From contig JAFYRW010000030.1 in the NCBI GenBank assembly GCA_017546785.1, positions 1 through 64,000 on the forward strand: 64,000 bases of DNA. The letters run 5' to 3'. Under the pieces are notes generated by a model. That model was not told the origin of the DNA and did no database searches. It saw nothing but the letters and a program-made list of their open reading frames with translations. Position numbers and translations under genes: made by a program. Positions 43,680 to 53,143 of the stretch are shown piece by piece; position 1 is the first letter of the stretch; each line of letters begins with the position of its first letter. Source of the stretch: Bacteroidaceae bacterium (GTDB lineage: Bacteria > Bacteroidota > Bacteroidia > Bacteroidales > Bacteroidaceae).

Positions 43680-45719
43680 ATGAAAAAATTTCTATTGATG
43701 ATTATGCTGACATTGTCAGCGCAAGTATTTGCACAGATGTACAATCCTGCGGAGTTCAAAGTTGAGACTGCAGTAGATGGTGATAAGGGTGTAATTACCT
43801 TCAGTGCAACTATTGAGCCGGGTTGGCATCTCTATTCAACCTCAATTCCCGATGGTGGTCCTACATCAACAACTTTCAATGTCGAGTCTATCGAGGGTGC
43901 TGAGCTTGTTGGCGAACTTATGCCCGGTGCCGGAGAGGTAGAGGTTGATGACCCTATTTTTGGAATGCGTCTGAGATATTACAACGATAATGCAACCTTT
44001 ACACAGAAATTCAAGGCTACGTCACAGAATTACAAGATTGTAGGTTATCTAGAGTATGGTTGCTGCAACGACGAGAATTGTACTCCTCCTACCTCTTTCG
44101 ATTTTGAGGTAAAGGGTACTGCAGTTCTTCCTACAAAAGAGGCTCCTAAGGTTGTGGAGAAGCCCGCGGTAAAGGCTGAGCCTGCAAAGGTCGAGGCTCC
44201 CGCTCCTGCAAAAGAGGAGGCTCCAACTGTTGAAGAGGCTGTTGTTGAAGTTCCTGCTGTTGCAGAGCCCACTGAGGCTGCCAATGGCATCATTAGCGAA
44301 TTATGGACTCCTGTAATTGACAAGCTCGACACTCACGAGGGTACTACACAGCGCTCTTTGTGGATTACATTCATCTTGGGATTCGGCGGTGGACTCATCG
44401 CACTGCTTACACCCTGTGTGTGGCCTATAATCCCAATGACCGTAAGTTTCTTCCTCAAACGTTCAAAGAGCCGTAAAAAGGCGTTGAGCGAGGCTATTAT
44501 ATATGGTGTCTCAATCATTATCATTTACCTTGTACTAGGTCTTTCTGTAACATCAATCTTTGGTGCAAGCGCGCTTAACGCTCTTTCGACAAACGCTTTC
44601 TTCAATATATTCTTCTGTTTGTTGCTGGTACTCTTTGGTGCCTCTTTCCTCGGAGGATTCGAGATTACTCTCCCCTCTTCTTGGACAAACAAGGTAGATG
44701 AGAAGGCAAGCAGTACCACCGGAGTATTGAGCATCTTCCTTATGGCATTCACATTGGCTCTTGTGTCATTCTCTTGTACAGGTCCTATCATTGGATTCCT
44801 TCTTGTTGAGATGACAACCGAGGGCTCAATCTTTGGTCCTGCAGTAGGAATGTTCGGCTTTGCTCTTGCTCTTGCATTGCCCTTTACATTCTTTGCTCTC
44901 TTCCCCTCGTTGTTGAAGCAGATGCCCCGCTCGGGCGGTTGGATGAATACCGTTAAGGTTGTTCTAGGATTCATTGAGTTGGCTTTTGCCCTTAAGTTCT
45001 TCTCTGTTGCCGATCTTGCATACGGTTGGGGATTGTTGGACCGCGAGGTATTCCTTTCTCTCTGGATTGCTCTCTTCCTGTTCCTTGGACTCTATCTGTT
45101 GAACGTAATACGCTTACCTCACGATGATACTGACGAAAAGACAACCTCTGTTCCTAAGTTCTTCTTGGCTCTTGCATCGTTCGCGTTTGCCGTTTATATG
45201 GTTCCTGGTCTTTGGGGTGCTCCCTGTAAGGCTGTAAGTGCCTTTGCTCCTCCTATGTGGACACAGGATTTCAAGGTTGTAGAGAACGAATTGCATCCTG
45301 TAAGCTACGACTACGACGAGGGTATGAGAATCGCCAAGCAGCAGGGTAAGCCTGTCCTTATCGACTTTACAGGACACGGTTGCGTGAACTGCCGCGAAAT
45401 GGAGGCTGCCGTATGGACCGACGATAAGGTGATGGATATTCTCAACAACGAATATGTATTGGTATCGTTGTACGTCGATGACAGAACTCCTCTCGATGAG
45501 CCTATCGAGGTCGTAGAGCAGGGTAAGGTTAAGAAATTGCGTACAGTAGGAGATAAATGGAGCTATCTGCAGCGCTATAAGTTCGGTGCCAATGCTCAGC
45601 CTTTCTATGTTCCTGTCGATAATGACGGTAACCCTTTGAATGGCTCTTATTCGCACAACACTGATGTTAGTGCATATGTACAGTTTCTAAAGAAAGGTGT
45701 TTCAAATTACAAGAAATAA
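43680..45719 (+). CDS. DsbD-like thiol:disulfide interchange protein
   Basis: About 679 residues from the ATG at 43680; an in-frame ATG at 43668 immediately after the previous stop is possible. A signal peptide (FLLMIMLTLSAQVFAQ) precedes the N-terminal DsbD alpha-like domain (WHLYSTSIPDGGPTSTTFNV, and YLEYGCCNDENCTPP). Next comes an Ala/Pro/Lys/Glu/Val-rich linker, then an eight-helix core with the CxxxP-like LLTPCVWPIIPMTVSFFLKR and FSCTGPIIGFLLVEM. The C-terminal thioredoxin domain has FTGHGCVNCREMEAAVW with Cys568 and Cys571. DsbD moves electrons from cytoplasmic thioredoxin to envelope reductases, plausibly including the TlpA-like protein at 34 kb. Confidence 0.92.
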   Translation: MKKFLLMIMLTLSAQVFAQMYNPAEFKVETAVDGDKGVITFSATIEPGWHLYSTSIPDGGPTSTTFNVESIEGAELVGELMPGAGEVEVDDPIFGMRLRYYNDNATFTQKFKATSQNYKIVGYLEYGCCNDENCTPPTSFDFEVKGTAVLPTKEAPKVVEKPAVKAEPAKVEAPAPAKEEAPTVEEAVVEVPAVAEPTEAANGIISELWTPVIDKLDTHEGTTQRSLWITFILGFGGGLIALLTPCVWPIIPMTVSFFLKRSKSRKKALSEAIIYGVSIIIIYLVLGLSVTSIFGASALNALSTNAFFNIFFCLLLVLFGASFLGGFEITLPSSWTNKVDEKASSTTGVLSIFLMAFTLALVSFSCTGPIIGFLLVEMTTEGSIFGPAVGMFGFALALALPFTFFALFPSLLKQMPRSGGWMNTVKVVLGFIELAFALKFFSVADLAYGWGLLDREVFLSLWIALFLFLGLYLLNVIRLPHDDTDEKTTSVPKFFLALASFAFAVYMVPGLWGAPCKAVSAFAPPMWTQDFKVVENELHPVSYDYDEGMRIAKQQGKPVLIDFTGHGCVNCREMEAAVWTDDKVMDILNNEYVLVSLYVDDRTPLDEPIEVVEQGKVKKLRTVGDKWSYLQRYKFGANAQPFYVPVDNDGNPLNGSYSHNTDVSAYVQFLKKGVSNYKK

Positions 45720-45725
45720 TATTTT

Positions 45726-45752
45726 ATAAGAGCGGGTGTCTCCCGCTCTTAT
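45726..45752 (+). terminator. Hairpin after the DsbD-like gene
   Basis: 11-bp stem ATAAGAGCGGG/CCCGCTCTTAT with loop TGTCT. The T run is weak, so termination is probable but not certain. Confidence 0.6.
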
Positions 45753-45822
45753 GTTGTTGCAATAAAGTCTTTTGCACCGTTTAATGTCAAATGTCCGGTG
45801 CAAATTATGAATAGCAAATTCT

Positions 45823-47331
45823 ATGGATAAAACATTTATTTTCAGACCCTATTTGGGCCATAGAGCAAATCAGATTGCGAAATACGCATCGCACACCGAG
45901 GAGATTCAGACACGTGTGTTGATGAATCTTGTTAAAAAGGCCGAGAATACAGAATGGGGTCGTATGTGCGATTATAAGAATATACGTTCATATAACGATT
46001 TTGCCTCTCGTGTCGCTGTTCAGAATTACGATAGTTTGAAAGAGTATATCGACAGAATGCGTCAGGGAGAATCCGATGTGTTGTGGCACGGCACTTGCCG
46101 CTGGTACGCAAAATCTTCGGGAACAACAAATGATAAGAGTAAGTTTATCCCTGTTACCCGCGAGGGCTTGAAGAATGTGCATTATAGAGGCGGTACCGAC
46201 GTTATTGCGCTCTATCTGCAGAATAACCGCGATAGCAAGATATTCTCGGGTAAGGGCCTTATTCTGGGCGGTAGTCACGCTTCGAACTACAATCTCAAAA
46301 AATCGCTTGTCGGCGACCTTAGTGCCATCCTCATAGAGAATTGTCCTACTATTGTCAATTATATGCGTGTCCCTGGAAAGAATATCGCTCTGTTGAGCGA
46401 TTTTGAGGAGAAGATGGACAAGATTGCACGCTCGACAATGAATGTGAACATTACCAACCTTTCGGGTGTTCCCTCGTGGATGATGGCTGTCCTTAAACAT
46501 CTTCTCGAGATTACAGGAAAGAATTCTCTCGAAGAGGTATGGCCTAATCTCGAGGTGTTCTTCCACGGTGGAGTGGCGTTTACCCCTTATCGCGAGCAGT
46601 ACAAGCAGCTTATCCGTAAGCCCGATATGAAATATATGGAGACATATAATGCAAGCGAGGGCTTCTTTGGTATACAGAGCGATCTTTCCGACCCCTCGAT
46701 GCTGCTTATGATAGACTATGATGTCTTCTACGAGTTTATACCTTTCGAGGATATTGAGTCGCCCAATCCAACCGTTCTTCCCTTGTGGGCTGTTGAGCCA
46801 GGCAAGAACTATGCTATGCTTATAAGCAACTCTTGCGGTCTATGGCGATATATGATTGGCGATACAGTGCGATTTACAAGTGCCGAGCCTTATAAATTCA
46901 TAATCACCGGAAGAACAAAACACTTTATAAATGCGTTTGGAGAAGAGCTTGTTGTAGACAATGCCGAGCAGGGACTTAAAGAGGCCTGCAAAGAGACAGG
47001 CGCACAGGTGCAGGAGTACACTGCAGCACCCGTATTTATGGATGCCAATGCGCAGTGCCGTCACCAGTGGCTTATAGAATTCTCTAAAGAACCCGACTCT
47101 ATTGAGCATTTTGTTGAGGTTCTCGACAATACTCTGCAGCATTTGAACTCAGACTACGAGGCTAAGCGTTATAAGAATATCACACTGCAGCAGCTTGAGG
47201 TTGTTGTTGCCAAAGAGAATCTTTTTAACGATTGGCTCAAGAGCAAAGGAAAGTTGGGTGGACAGCATAAGGTTCCCCGCTTGAGTAACAGCCGACAATA
47301 TATAGAAGAACTTATCTCTATGAATGAGTGA
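45823..47331 (+). CDS. GH3 auxin-responsive-promoter family acyl-adenylating protein
   Basis: A 502-residue member of the firefly-luciferase/ANL superfamily in the GH3 branch (PF03321), best known from plants where it conjugates amino acids to auxin or jasmonate. ATP/AMP motifs are present: WYAKSSGTTNDKSKFIPVT (motif 1), KYMETYNASEGFFGIQSDL (motif 2) and CGLWRYMIGDTVRFTS followed by ITGRTKHFINAFGEELVVDN (motif 3). The bacterial substrate is unknown. No carrier protein or ligase partner is adjacent. An Ig-like lipoprotein gene begins 5 bases after its stop codon, which suggests joint expression. Confidence 0.92.
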   Translation: MDKTFIFRPYLGHRANQIAKYASHTEEIQTRVLMNLVKKAENTEWGRMCDYKNIRSYNDFASRVAVQNYDSLKEYIDRMRQGESDVLWHGTCRWYAKSSGTTNDKSKFIPVTREGLKNVHYRGGTDVIALYLQNNRDSKIFSGKGLILGGSHASNYNLKKSLVGDLSAILIENCPTIVNYMRVPGKNIALLSDFEEKMDKIARSTMNVNITNLSGVPSWMMAVLKHLLEITGKNSLEEVWPNLEVFFHGGVAFTPYREQYKQLIRKPDMKYMETYNASEGFFGIQSDLSDPSMLLMIDYDVFYEFIPFEDIESPNPTVLPLWAVEPGKNYAMLISNSCGLWRYMIGDTVRFTSAEPYKFIITGRTKHFINAFGEELVVDNAEQGLKEACKETGAQVQEYTAAPVFMDANAQCRHQWLIEFSKEPDSIEHFVEVLDNTLQHLNSDYEAKRYKNITLQQLEVVVAKENLFNDWLKSKGKLGGQHKVPRLSNSRQYIEELISMNE

Positions 47332-47336
47332 TTTTT

Positions 47337-49262
47337 ATGTATAAAAAATCAGCAATAATATACATCCTTGCAGCCTCGCTCTTGCTGGCGTGTGCAAGCA
47401 TTGGACGTCCGGACGGAGGGCCTTATGATGAGGACCCTCCTGTTCTTGTTTCTTCGGCACCCCTTCCTTATTCTGTAAATATCTCCAAGAAGCGCATAAT
47501 ACTTAATTTCGACGAGAATATTAAGCTGCAGAATGCCTTTGAGAAGGTTGTCATTTCTCCTCCGCAGATTGAGATGCCAGAGATTAAGGCTGCAGCCAAG
47601 CGTGTTACTGTGGAGCTTCTGGACTCATTAATTCCTAACACAACCTATTCTATCGACTTTAACGATGCTATCGTAGATAACAACGAGGGTAATCCTCTGG
47701 AGAATTTCTCGTTTGTCTTTTCTACTGGCGAGCAAGTAGATACCTTTGCTGTGTCGGGAACAGTGCTTGAGGCTCAGAATCTCGAGCCTATAAAGGGTAT
47801 TATGGTGGGGTTATATAATGTGGGCGATGATTCGGCCTTTTATAACAAGCCTTTTGAGCGCGTGTCGCGCACCGACAGTCGCGGACGATTCAGCATAAAA
47901 GGAATTGCTCCCGGACAGTATCGTGTGTACGCCCTCTCCGATGCCAACAAGAATTATCGTTTCGACCAGAAGAGCGAGAAGATAGCCTTTACCGATAGGA
48001 TAATAGAGCCTTTTGCTACGCCTGCTGTCCGTCCCGATACAATATGGCGCGACAGTATCACGATAGATACTATCCGTTATATCTCCTACACACGCTTTCA
48101 GCCGGACGATATTATTCTGAGAGCCTTTACCGAGGAGTTTTACTCACAGTATCTTCTAAAATCCACCCGCAAGGAGCACTCGAACTTTACCCTTCTTTTT
48201 GCCGACAGCAACGACTCGCTGCCTAAAATAGAGGGTCTTAATTTCGATGCAAAGGATGCTTTTGTACTCGAGGCGAGCGCAAAATTGGATACTCTGCTCT
48301 ATTGGATAAAGGATAGTGCAATATATAACAAGGATACACTCTCTCTTGCCGTTACATACAATGTGCTCGACAGTATGGGGCTTTTTGTTCCCTGCACCGA
48401 CACACTCTATCTGTCGCCTCGTAAGAAGCTGGCAAAGATTCTCGAGGAGGAGAGAGAAAAATACGAAAAGGCCGAGAAGGAGTTCCTTAAGGATGCCAAG
48501 AGACGCAAGGACTACGACGAGAATAATCCTCCGGTGTATGTTCCCAAGCCTGAATTCCTTAAGATAAAGCCTCTCTCATCTTCGACAAGCGACGTTAATG
48601 TCGATTATATGCTAGAGTTTCAGGAGCCGTTGCTGTCGATAGATACCTCGGCGATACACGTCTCAAAGATGGTGAACGACTCCACATTCGAGGCAATGCC
48701 TTTTGTCTTCAGGCAGGTTGATGGCAATATACGTCGCTATGCCATATATGCCGAATGGCGTCCCGAGGGCAAGTATCGTATAGATATTGACTCGGCTGCT
48801 TTTGTGGGTATCTATGGCTTGCACTCAAAGACTTTCGAGGAGAAGATAAGCTTCCGCTCTCTCGACGAATATGCGGTGCTCTATCTTACCGTTCCCGGAA
48901 CAGGAAACAATGCTCTGGTGCAACTGCTCCGAGGCGACGAAAAGGTGGCTGCGCAGCAGCGTACCGACAACAATCGTTGCGCATTCTATTTTATTAAGCC
49001 CGACAAATATTATCTGCGCCTTATTATGGACAATAATGGCAATGGAGTGTGGGATACGGGCGACTATGGCGCTAATATACAGCCCGAGGAAGTATACTAT
49101 TATCCCAACGAGCTTGAATTGCGTGCCCTCTTTGAATATACTCAGGATGATTGGGATATAAAGGCTCCGCTCAACGAACAGAAACCTCTTAAGATAACAA
49201 AGCAGAAACCTGATAAGGAGCGTCAGAAGGTCAATAGAAACGCTCAGCGTAAGTTTAAGTAA
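47337..49262 (+). CDS. Ig-like (Big_5) domain lipoprotein
   Basis: About 641 residues from the ATG at 47337; a GTG at 47328 overlapping the GH3 stop is less likely because it lengthens the signal. Lipobox LLLACASIG puts the acylated Cys at 19. An Ig-like Big_5 domain follows (DPPVLVSSAPLPYSVNISKK; LNFDENIKLQNAFEKVVISP), then a carboxypeptidase-regulatory-like beta domain (VSGTVLEAQNLEPIKGIMVG; RGRFSIKGIAPGQYRVYALS). Next are a coiled-coil stretch (KILEEEREKYEKAEKEFLKD) and further beta domains with a calcium-loop-like DNNGNGVWDTGDYG. A conserved Bacteroidetes surface or periplasmic protein of unknown role. Confidence 0.85.
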   Translation: MYKKSAIIYILAASLLLACASIGRPDGGPYDEDPPVLVSSAPLPYSVNISKKRIILNFDENIKLQNAFEKVVISPPQIEMPEIKAAAKRVTVELLDSLIPNTTYSIDFNDAIVDNNEGNPLENFSFVFSTGEQVDTFAVSGTVLEAQNLEPIKGIMVGLYNVGDDSAFYNKPFERVSRTDSRGRFSIKGIAPGQYRVYALSDANKNYRFDQKSEKIAFTDRIIEPFATPAVRPDTIWRDSITIDTIRYISYTRFQPDDIILRAFTEEFYSQYLLKSTRKEHSNFTLLFADSNDSLPKIEGLNFDAKDAFVLEASAKLDTLLYWIKDSAIYNKDTLSLAVTYNVLDSMGLFVPCTDTLYLSPRKKLAKILEEEREKYEKAEKEFLKDAKRRKDYDENNPPVYVPKPEFLKIKPLSSSTSDVNVDYMLEFQEPLLSIDTSAIHVSKMVNDSTFEAMPFVFRQVDGNIRRYAIYAEWRPEGKYRIDIDSAAFVGIYGLHSKTFEEKISFRSLDEYAVLYLTVPGTGNNALVQLLRGDEKVAAQQRTDNNRCAFYFIKPDKYYLRLIMDNNGNGVWDTGDYGANIQPEEVYYYPNELELRALFEYTQDDWDIKAPLNEQKPLKITKQKPDKERQKVNRNAQRKFK

Positions 49263-49337
49263 ATTATCTTCCCCTATATGAAAGTCCTTTAGAAGCGGCT
49301 TATATGCTTTTTAAGCATTGCCGCGATGACAATAAAT

Positions 49338-49371
49338 AAAAACCCCGAAAGTTCACACTTTCGGGGTTTTT
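49338..49371. terminator. Bidirectional intrinsic terminator between Ig-like lipoprotein gene and nifJ
   Basis: 15-bp stem AAAAACCCCGAAAGT/ACTTTCGGGGTTTTT with loop TCAC. Confidence 0.88.
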
Positions 49372-49391
49372 GTTGTATGACAGGAGAAAGA

Positions 49392-52300
49392 TTATTCTTT
49401 GCTCCAATCCATTTTAGCCAAACGCTGGTAGCTTGCGTAACGCTTCTTGGCCATACCTTCGGCTGCAGTGAAGAGCTCCTGAGCCTCTGCGGGGAACTGC
49501 TTAGCAAGTGAAGCGTAGCGAACCTCGCCCTGCAAGAACTCCTGGAACTTGTCCCACTGAGGTTCTTTGCTGTCGAGTGTGAAGGGGTTCTTACCCTCAT
49601 CCTCGAGCGCGGGGTTGTAACGCCACAAGTGCCAGTAACCGCACTCAACGGCAGCAGCCTGCTCAGCTTGAGCCTTACCCATACCCTTGCGGATACCGTG
49701 GTTGATACAGGGAGCATATGCAATAACGAGTGAAGGACCGGGATAAGCCTCAGCCTCGCGGATAGCCTTGAGGCACTGGTCGTAGCTTGCACCCATTGCA
49801 ATCTGTGCTACATATACGTAACCGTATGTTGTTGCAATCATACCGAGGTCTTTCTTGCGGATACGTTTACCTGCAGCAGCAAACTTAGCGATAGCACCAA
49901 GAGGTGTTGATTTTGATGCCTGACCACCAGTGTTAGAGTAAACCTCAGTGTCAAGAACAAGAATGTTCAAATCCTCACCCGATGCAATTACGTGGTCGAG
50001 ACCGCCGTAACCGATATCGTAAGAAGCACCGTCACCACCGATAATCCACTGTGAACGTTTGATGATATACTGTTTGATATTGAGAATCTCTTTGCACTTG
50101 TCGCAACCGCAAGCCTCGCAAGCAGCAATGATGGCAGGAGCAATCTCTTTTGTTACCTCAGCGTTCTCGCGGTTCTCAATCCAACGCTGTGCGAGAGCCT
50201 TAAACTCCTCTGTGCAGCAGTCGCAAGTCTGAACCTCTGTGAACAAACGCTCAAGACGTGCGCGCATCTTGTTCTCAGCAAGTTTCATACCCAAACCAAA
50301 CTCGCAGAAGTCCTCGAAGAGTGAGTTAGCCCAAGCGGGACCTTCTCCCTTCTCGTTTGTAGTATAAGGTGTTGAGGGAACCGATGCAGAATAGATTGAA
50401 GAACAACCGGTAGCGTTAGCTACAATCTGACGGTCACCGAACAACTGAGTGATAAGTTTTACATAAGGAGTCTCACCGCAACCAGAGCAAGCACCAGAGA
50501 ACTGGAACAAAGGTGTTGCAAACTGTGAGTTCTTGGGATTGCTCTTAACGTCTACAAGAGCCTGTTTGCTCTTAACGTTCTTAACGCAGTAGTCCCAATT
50601 TGCAGCCTCAGCCTTCTCCTGCTCGAAGGGAACCATTGCAAGAGCCTTGCCGCCCAATTTAGGATTACCAGGACAAACATCAACACAGTTACCGCAACCG
50701 AGACAGTCCATAACACCTACCTGAATGCGGAACTGCATACCCTTGTAAGCAGCGGGAGCCTTCATCTCCAATTTGCCGGCGTTCAAGCCTGCAGCCTCCT
50801 GATCGTCCATTACAAAGGGACGGATACAAGCGTGAGGACAAACATAAGAACATCTGTTACACTGGATACAATTCTCCATATCCCATTTGGGAACGAATGC
50901 GCTTACACCGCGTTTCTCGTATGTTGATGTACCGCAAGGCCAAGTACCGTCGATCATATCAGAGTAAGCCGATACGGGCAATGAAGCACCGTCCTGTGCA
51001 TTGATAGGACGAACGAAGTTCTTGATGAAATCGGGCTCGTCGCGCTCAACAGTAGCGTCTGCGGGGAGGTTAGCCCAAGCAGCGTCTACAACCAACTGCT
51101 TGTACTCGCCACCGCGATCAACAGCTGCATTGTTCTTGTCTACGATGTCCTGACCCTTCTTACCGTAAGACTTAACGATGAACTTCTTCATCTGCTCGAT
51201 AGCGAGGTCTACGGGAATTACGCCTGTGATGCGGAAGAATGCACTCTGAAGGATTGTGTTGGTACGGTTGCCGAGACCAATCTCCTGTGCAATCTTTGTA
51301 GCATTGATATAGTAAACGGTAATCTCGTTCTTAGCAAGATAGCTCTTAACGTTGTTGGGGAGGTTCTTGACAAGCTCCTCGCCATCCCATACTGTGTTCA
51401 AAAGGAATGTACCGCCCTTCTGCAAACCGCGGAGTACGTCGTACATACGCAAGTAAGCCTGAACGTGGCAAGCTACAAAGTTAGGAGTATTTACCAAATA
51501 TGTACTGCGGATAGGCTTGTCACCGAAACGTAAGTGTGAACAGGTGAAACCACCAGACTTCTTAGAGTCGTAAGAGAAGTAAGCCTGACAGTGCTTGTCG
51601 GTATTCTCACCGATAATCTTAATTGAGTTCTTGTTTGCACCTACGGTACCGTCAGCACCCAATCCGTAGAATTTAGCCTCGAACATACCATCTACAACAG
51701 CAATCTCCTCTTTCTTGGGGAGTGATGTGAATGTTACGTCATCAACGATACCTACAGTGAAGTGATTTTTGGGAGTGGGCAATGCGAGGTTCTCATAAAC
51801 CGACATAATAACTGCGGGAGTAGTATCGCAAGAACCTACACCGAAGCGACCACCGACAATAACGGGGTTGATAGCCTTAAGCTCCTCGCTGCTTGAGAAT
51901 GCCTCAACAACATCGAGATACAAAGGCTCACCGTTGCAGCCGGGTTCTTTTGTGCGGTCGAGAACAGCAATGCGCTTAACGCTCTTAGGCATTACTGCTG
52001 CAAGATATTTGATAGAGAAGGGACGATAGAGGTGTACGCTGACCAAACCAACCTTCTCGCCTTTTGCTGTAAGGTAGTCGATAGCCTCTTTTGTAGCCTC
52101 TGTAGCAGAACCCATAACAACGATTACACGGTCAGCGTCCTCTGCACCGTAGTATGTGAAGGGTGCATAGTGACGGCCTGTGATAGCCGAAATCTCACGC
52201 ATATACTCTGCGACAATCTCGGGAACTGCGTCGTAGTAGGGGTTTACACTCTCTTTGTGTGCAAAGAATGTCTCGGGGTTCTCAGCTGTACCGCGAGTTA

Positions 52301-52946
52301 CAGGAGCTGCGGGATTGAGCGCTCTGTCGCGGAAAGCCTGAATACCTTCCCAATCAACAAGAGGAGAAATCTCATCCTGCTCGATCATCTCAATCTTTTG
52401 TATCTCGTGTGATGTACGGAATCCGTCGAAGAAGTTCATAAAGGGCACGCGGCTCTTGATTGTTGCAAGGTGTGCAACTGCCGACAAGTCCATAACCTCC
52501 TGTACAGAACCCTCGCAAAGCATTGCGAATCCTGTCTGACGGCAAGCCATAACGTCCATATGGTCACCGAAGATACAAAGTGAACTACCTGCCAAAGAAC
52601 GAGCCGAAACGTGGAACACGCTGGGGAGCAACTCTCCGGCAACCTTGTACATATTAGGTATCATCAGCAAAAGACCCTGAGACGCTGTAAATGTTGTTGT
52701 AAGCGCGCCTGCCTGGAGTGAACCGTGGAGTGCGCCTGCTGCGCCACCCTCCGACTGCATTTCCTGAACCGATACAACCTCACCGAAGAGGTTCTTACGT
52801 CCCTGAGCTGCCCACTCGTCGATATACTCGGCCATAGGCGAAGAGGGAGTGATAGGGTAGATTGCTGCTACCTCGGAAAACATATAGGCAATGTGTGCTG
52901 CTGCCTGGTTTCCGTCACATGTGATAAACTTTTTTGCTTTTGTCAT
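49392..52946 (-). CDS. nifJ: Pyruvate:ferredoxin (flavodoxin) oxidoreductase, single chain
   Basis: 1184 residues, normal for homodimeric PFOR. It oxidises pyruvate to acetyl-CoA and CO2 and reduces ferredoxin or flavodoxin, the central fermentation step in strict anaerobes. Domain I starts ITCDGNQAAAHIAYMFSEVA, followed by YPITPSSPMAEYIDEWAAQG. Two [4Fe-4S] clusters sit at CIQCNRCSYVCPHAC (about 690) and CLGCGNCVDVCPGNP (about 745), with extra cysteines in the C-terminal half for the third cluster (SGACSGCGETP). Thiamine diphosphate binding is GGDGASYDIGYGGLDHVIAS (about 972) and TEVYSNTGGQASKSTPLGAI. It is monocistronic and its codons look highly optimised. Confidence 0.97.
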   Translation of the reverse strand: MTKAKKFITCDGNQAAAHIAYMFSEVAAIYPITPSSPMAEYIDEWAAQGRKNLFGEVVSVQEMQSEGGAAGALHGSLQAGALTTTFTASQGLLLMIPNMYKVAGELLPSVFHVSARSLAGSSLCIFGDHMDVMACRQTGFAMLCEGSVQEVMDLSAVAHLATIKSRVPFMNFFDGFRTSHEIQKIEMIEQDEISPLVDWEGIQAFRDRALNPAAPVTRGTAENPETFFAHKESVNPYYDAVPEIVAEYMREISAITGRHYAPFTYYGAEDADRVIVVMGSATEATKEAIDYLTAKGEKVGLVSVHLYRPFSIKYLAAVMPKSVKRIAVLDRTKEPGCNGEPLYLDVVEAFSSSEELKAINPVIVGGRFGVGSCDTTPAVIMSVYENLALPTPKNHFTVGIVDDVTFTSLPKKEEIAVVDGMFEAKFYGLGADGTVGANKNSIKIIGENTDKHCQAYFSYDSKKSGGFTCSHLRFGDKPIRSTYLVNTPNFVACHVQAYLRMYDVLRGLQKGGTFLLNTVWDGEELVKNLPNNVKSYLAKNEITVYYINATKIAQEIGLGNRTNTILQSAFFRITGVIPVDLAIEQMKKFIVKSYGKKGQDIVDKNNAAVDRGGEYKQLVVDAAWANLPADATVERDEPDFIKNFVRPINAQDGASLPVSAYSDMIDGTWPCGTSTYEKRGVSAFVPKWDMENCIQCNRCSYVCPHACIRPFVMDDQEAAGLNAGKLEMKAPAAYKGMQFRIQVGVMDCLGCGNCVDVCPGNPKLGGKALAMVPFEQEKAEAANWDYCVKNVKSKQALVDVKSNPKNSQFATPLFQFSGACSGCGETPYVKLITQLFGDRQIVANATGCSSIYSASVPSTPYTTNEKGEGPAWANSLFEDFCEFGLGMKLAENKMRARLERLFTEVQTCDCCTEEFKALAQRWIENRENAEVTKEIAPAIIAACEACGCDKCKEILNIKQYIIKRSQWIIGGDGASYDIGYGGLDHVIASGEDLNILVLDTEVYSNTGGQASKSTPLGAIAKFAAAGKRIRKKDLGMIATTYGYVYVAQIAMGASYDQCLKAIREAEAYPGPSLVIAYAPCINHGIRKGMGKAQAEQAAAVECGYWHLWRYNPALEDEGKNPFTLDSKEPQWDKFQEFLQGEVRYASLAKQFPAEAQELFTAAEGMAKKRYASYQRLAKMDWSKE

Positions 52947-53068
52947 AATGCAATATAATTTGTTTAATACGTAGTATTCCTTTGATACTTAAAAAGTTGC
53001 GGCAGATGTGCGCTGTGTGTGCCATCTGCGCGAATCGTCAATGTGTAGAACGCGATTCTGAAAACGTA

Positions 53069-53076
53069 CAAAAGTA
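53069..53076 (-). promoter_or_regulatory. Putative nifJ promoter -7 box
   Basis: On the - strand TACTTTTG matches TAnnTTTG, 122 bases before the nifJ start. No clear -33 box. Confidence 0.35.
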
Positions 53077-53121
53077 CAAAAAATAATTGGATATTACGGT
53101 TATAAATGAGGAGAAAAACGC

Positions 53122-53129
53122 TACTTTTG
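53122..53129 (+). promoter_or_regulatory. Putative promoter -7 box of the GHL10 glycosyl hydrolase gene
   Basis: TACTTTTG matches TAnnTTTG and lies only 14 bases before the ATG at 53144. If real, translation cannot begin at the earlier in-frame TTG at 53087. Confidence 0.4.
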
Positions 53130-53143
53130 TGATATTTTTAATT

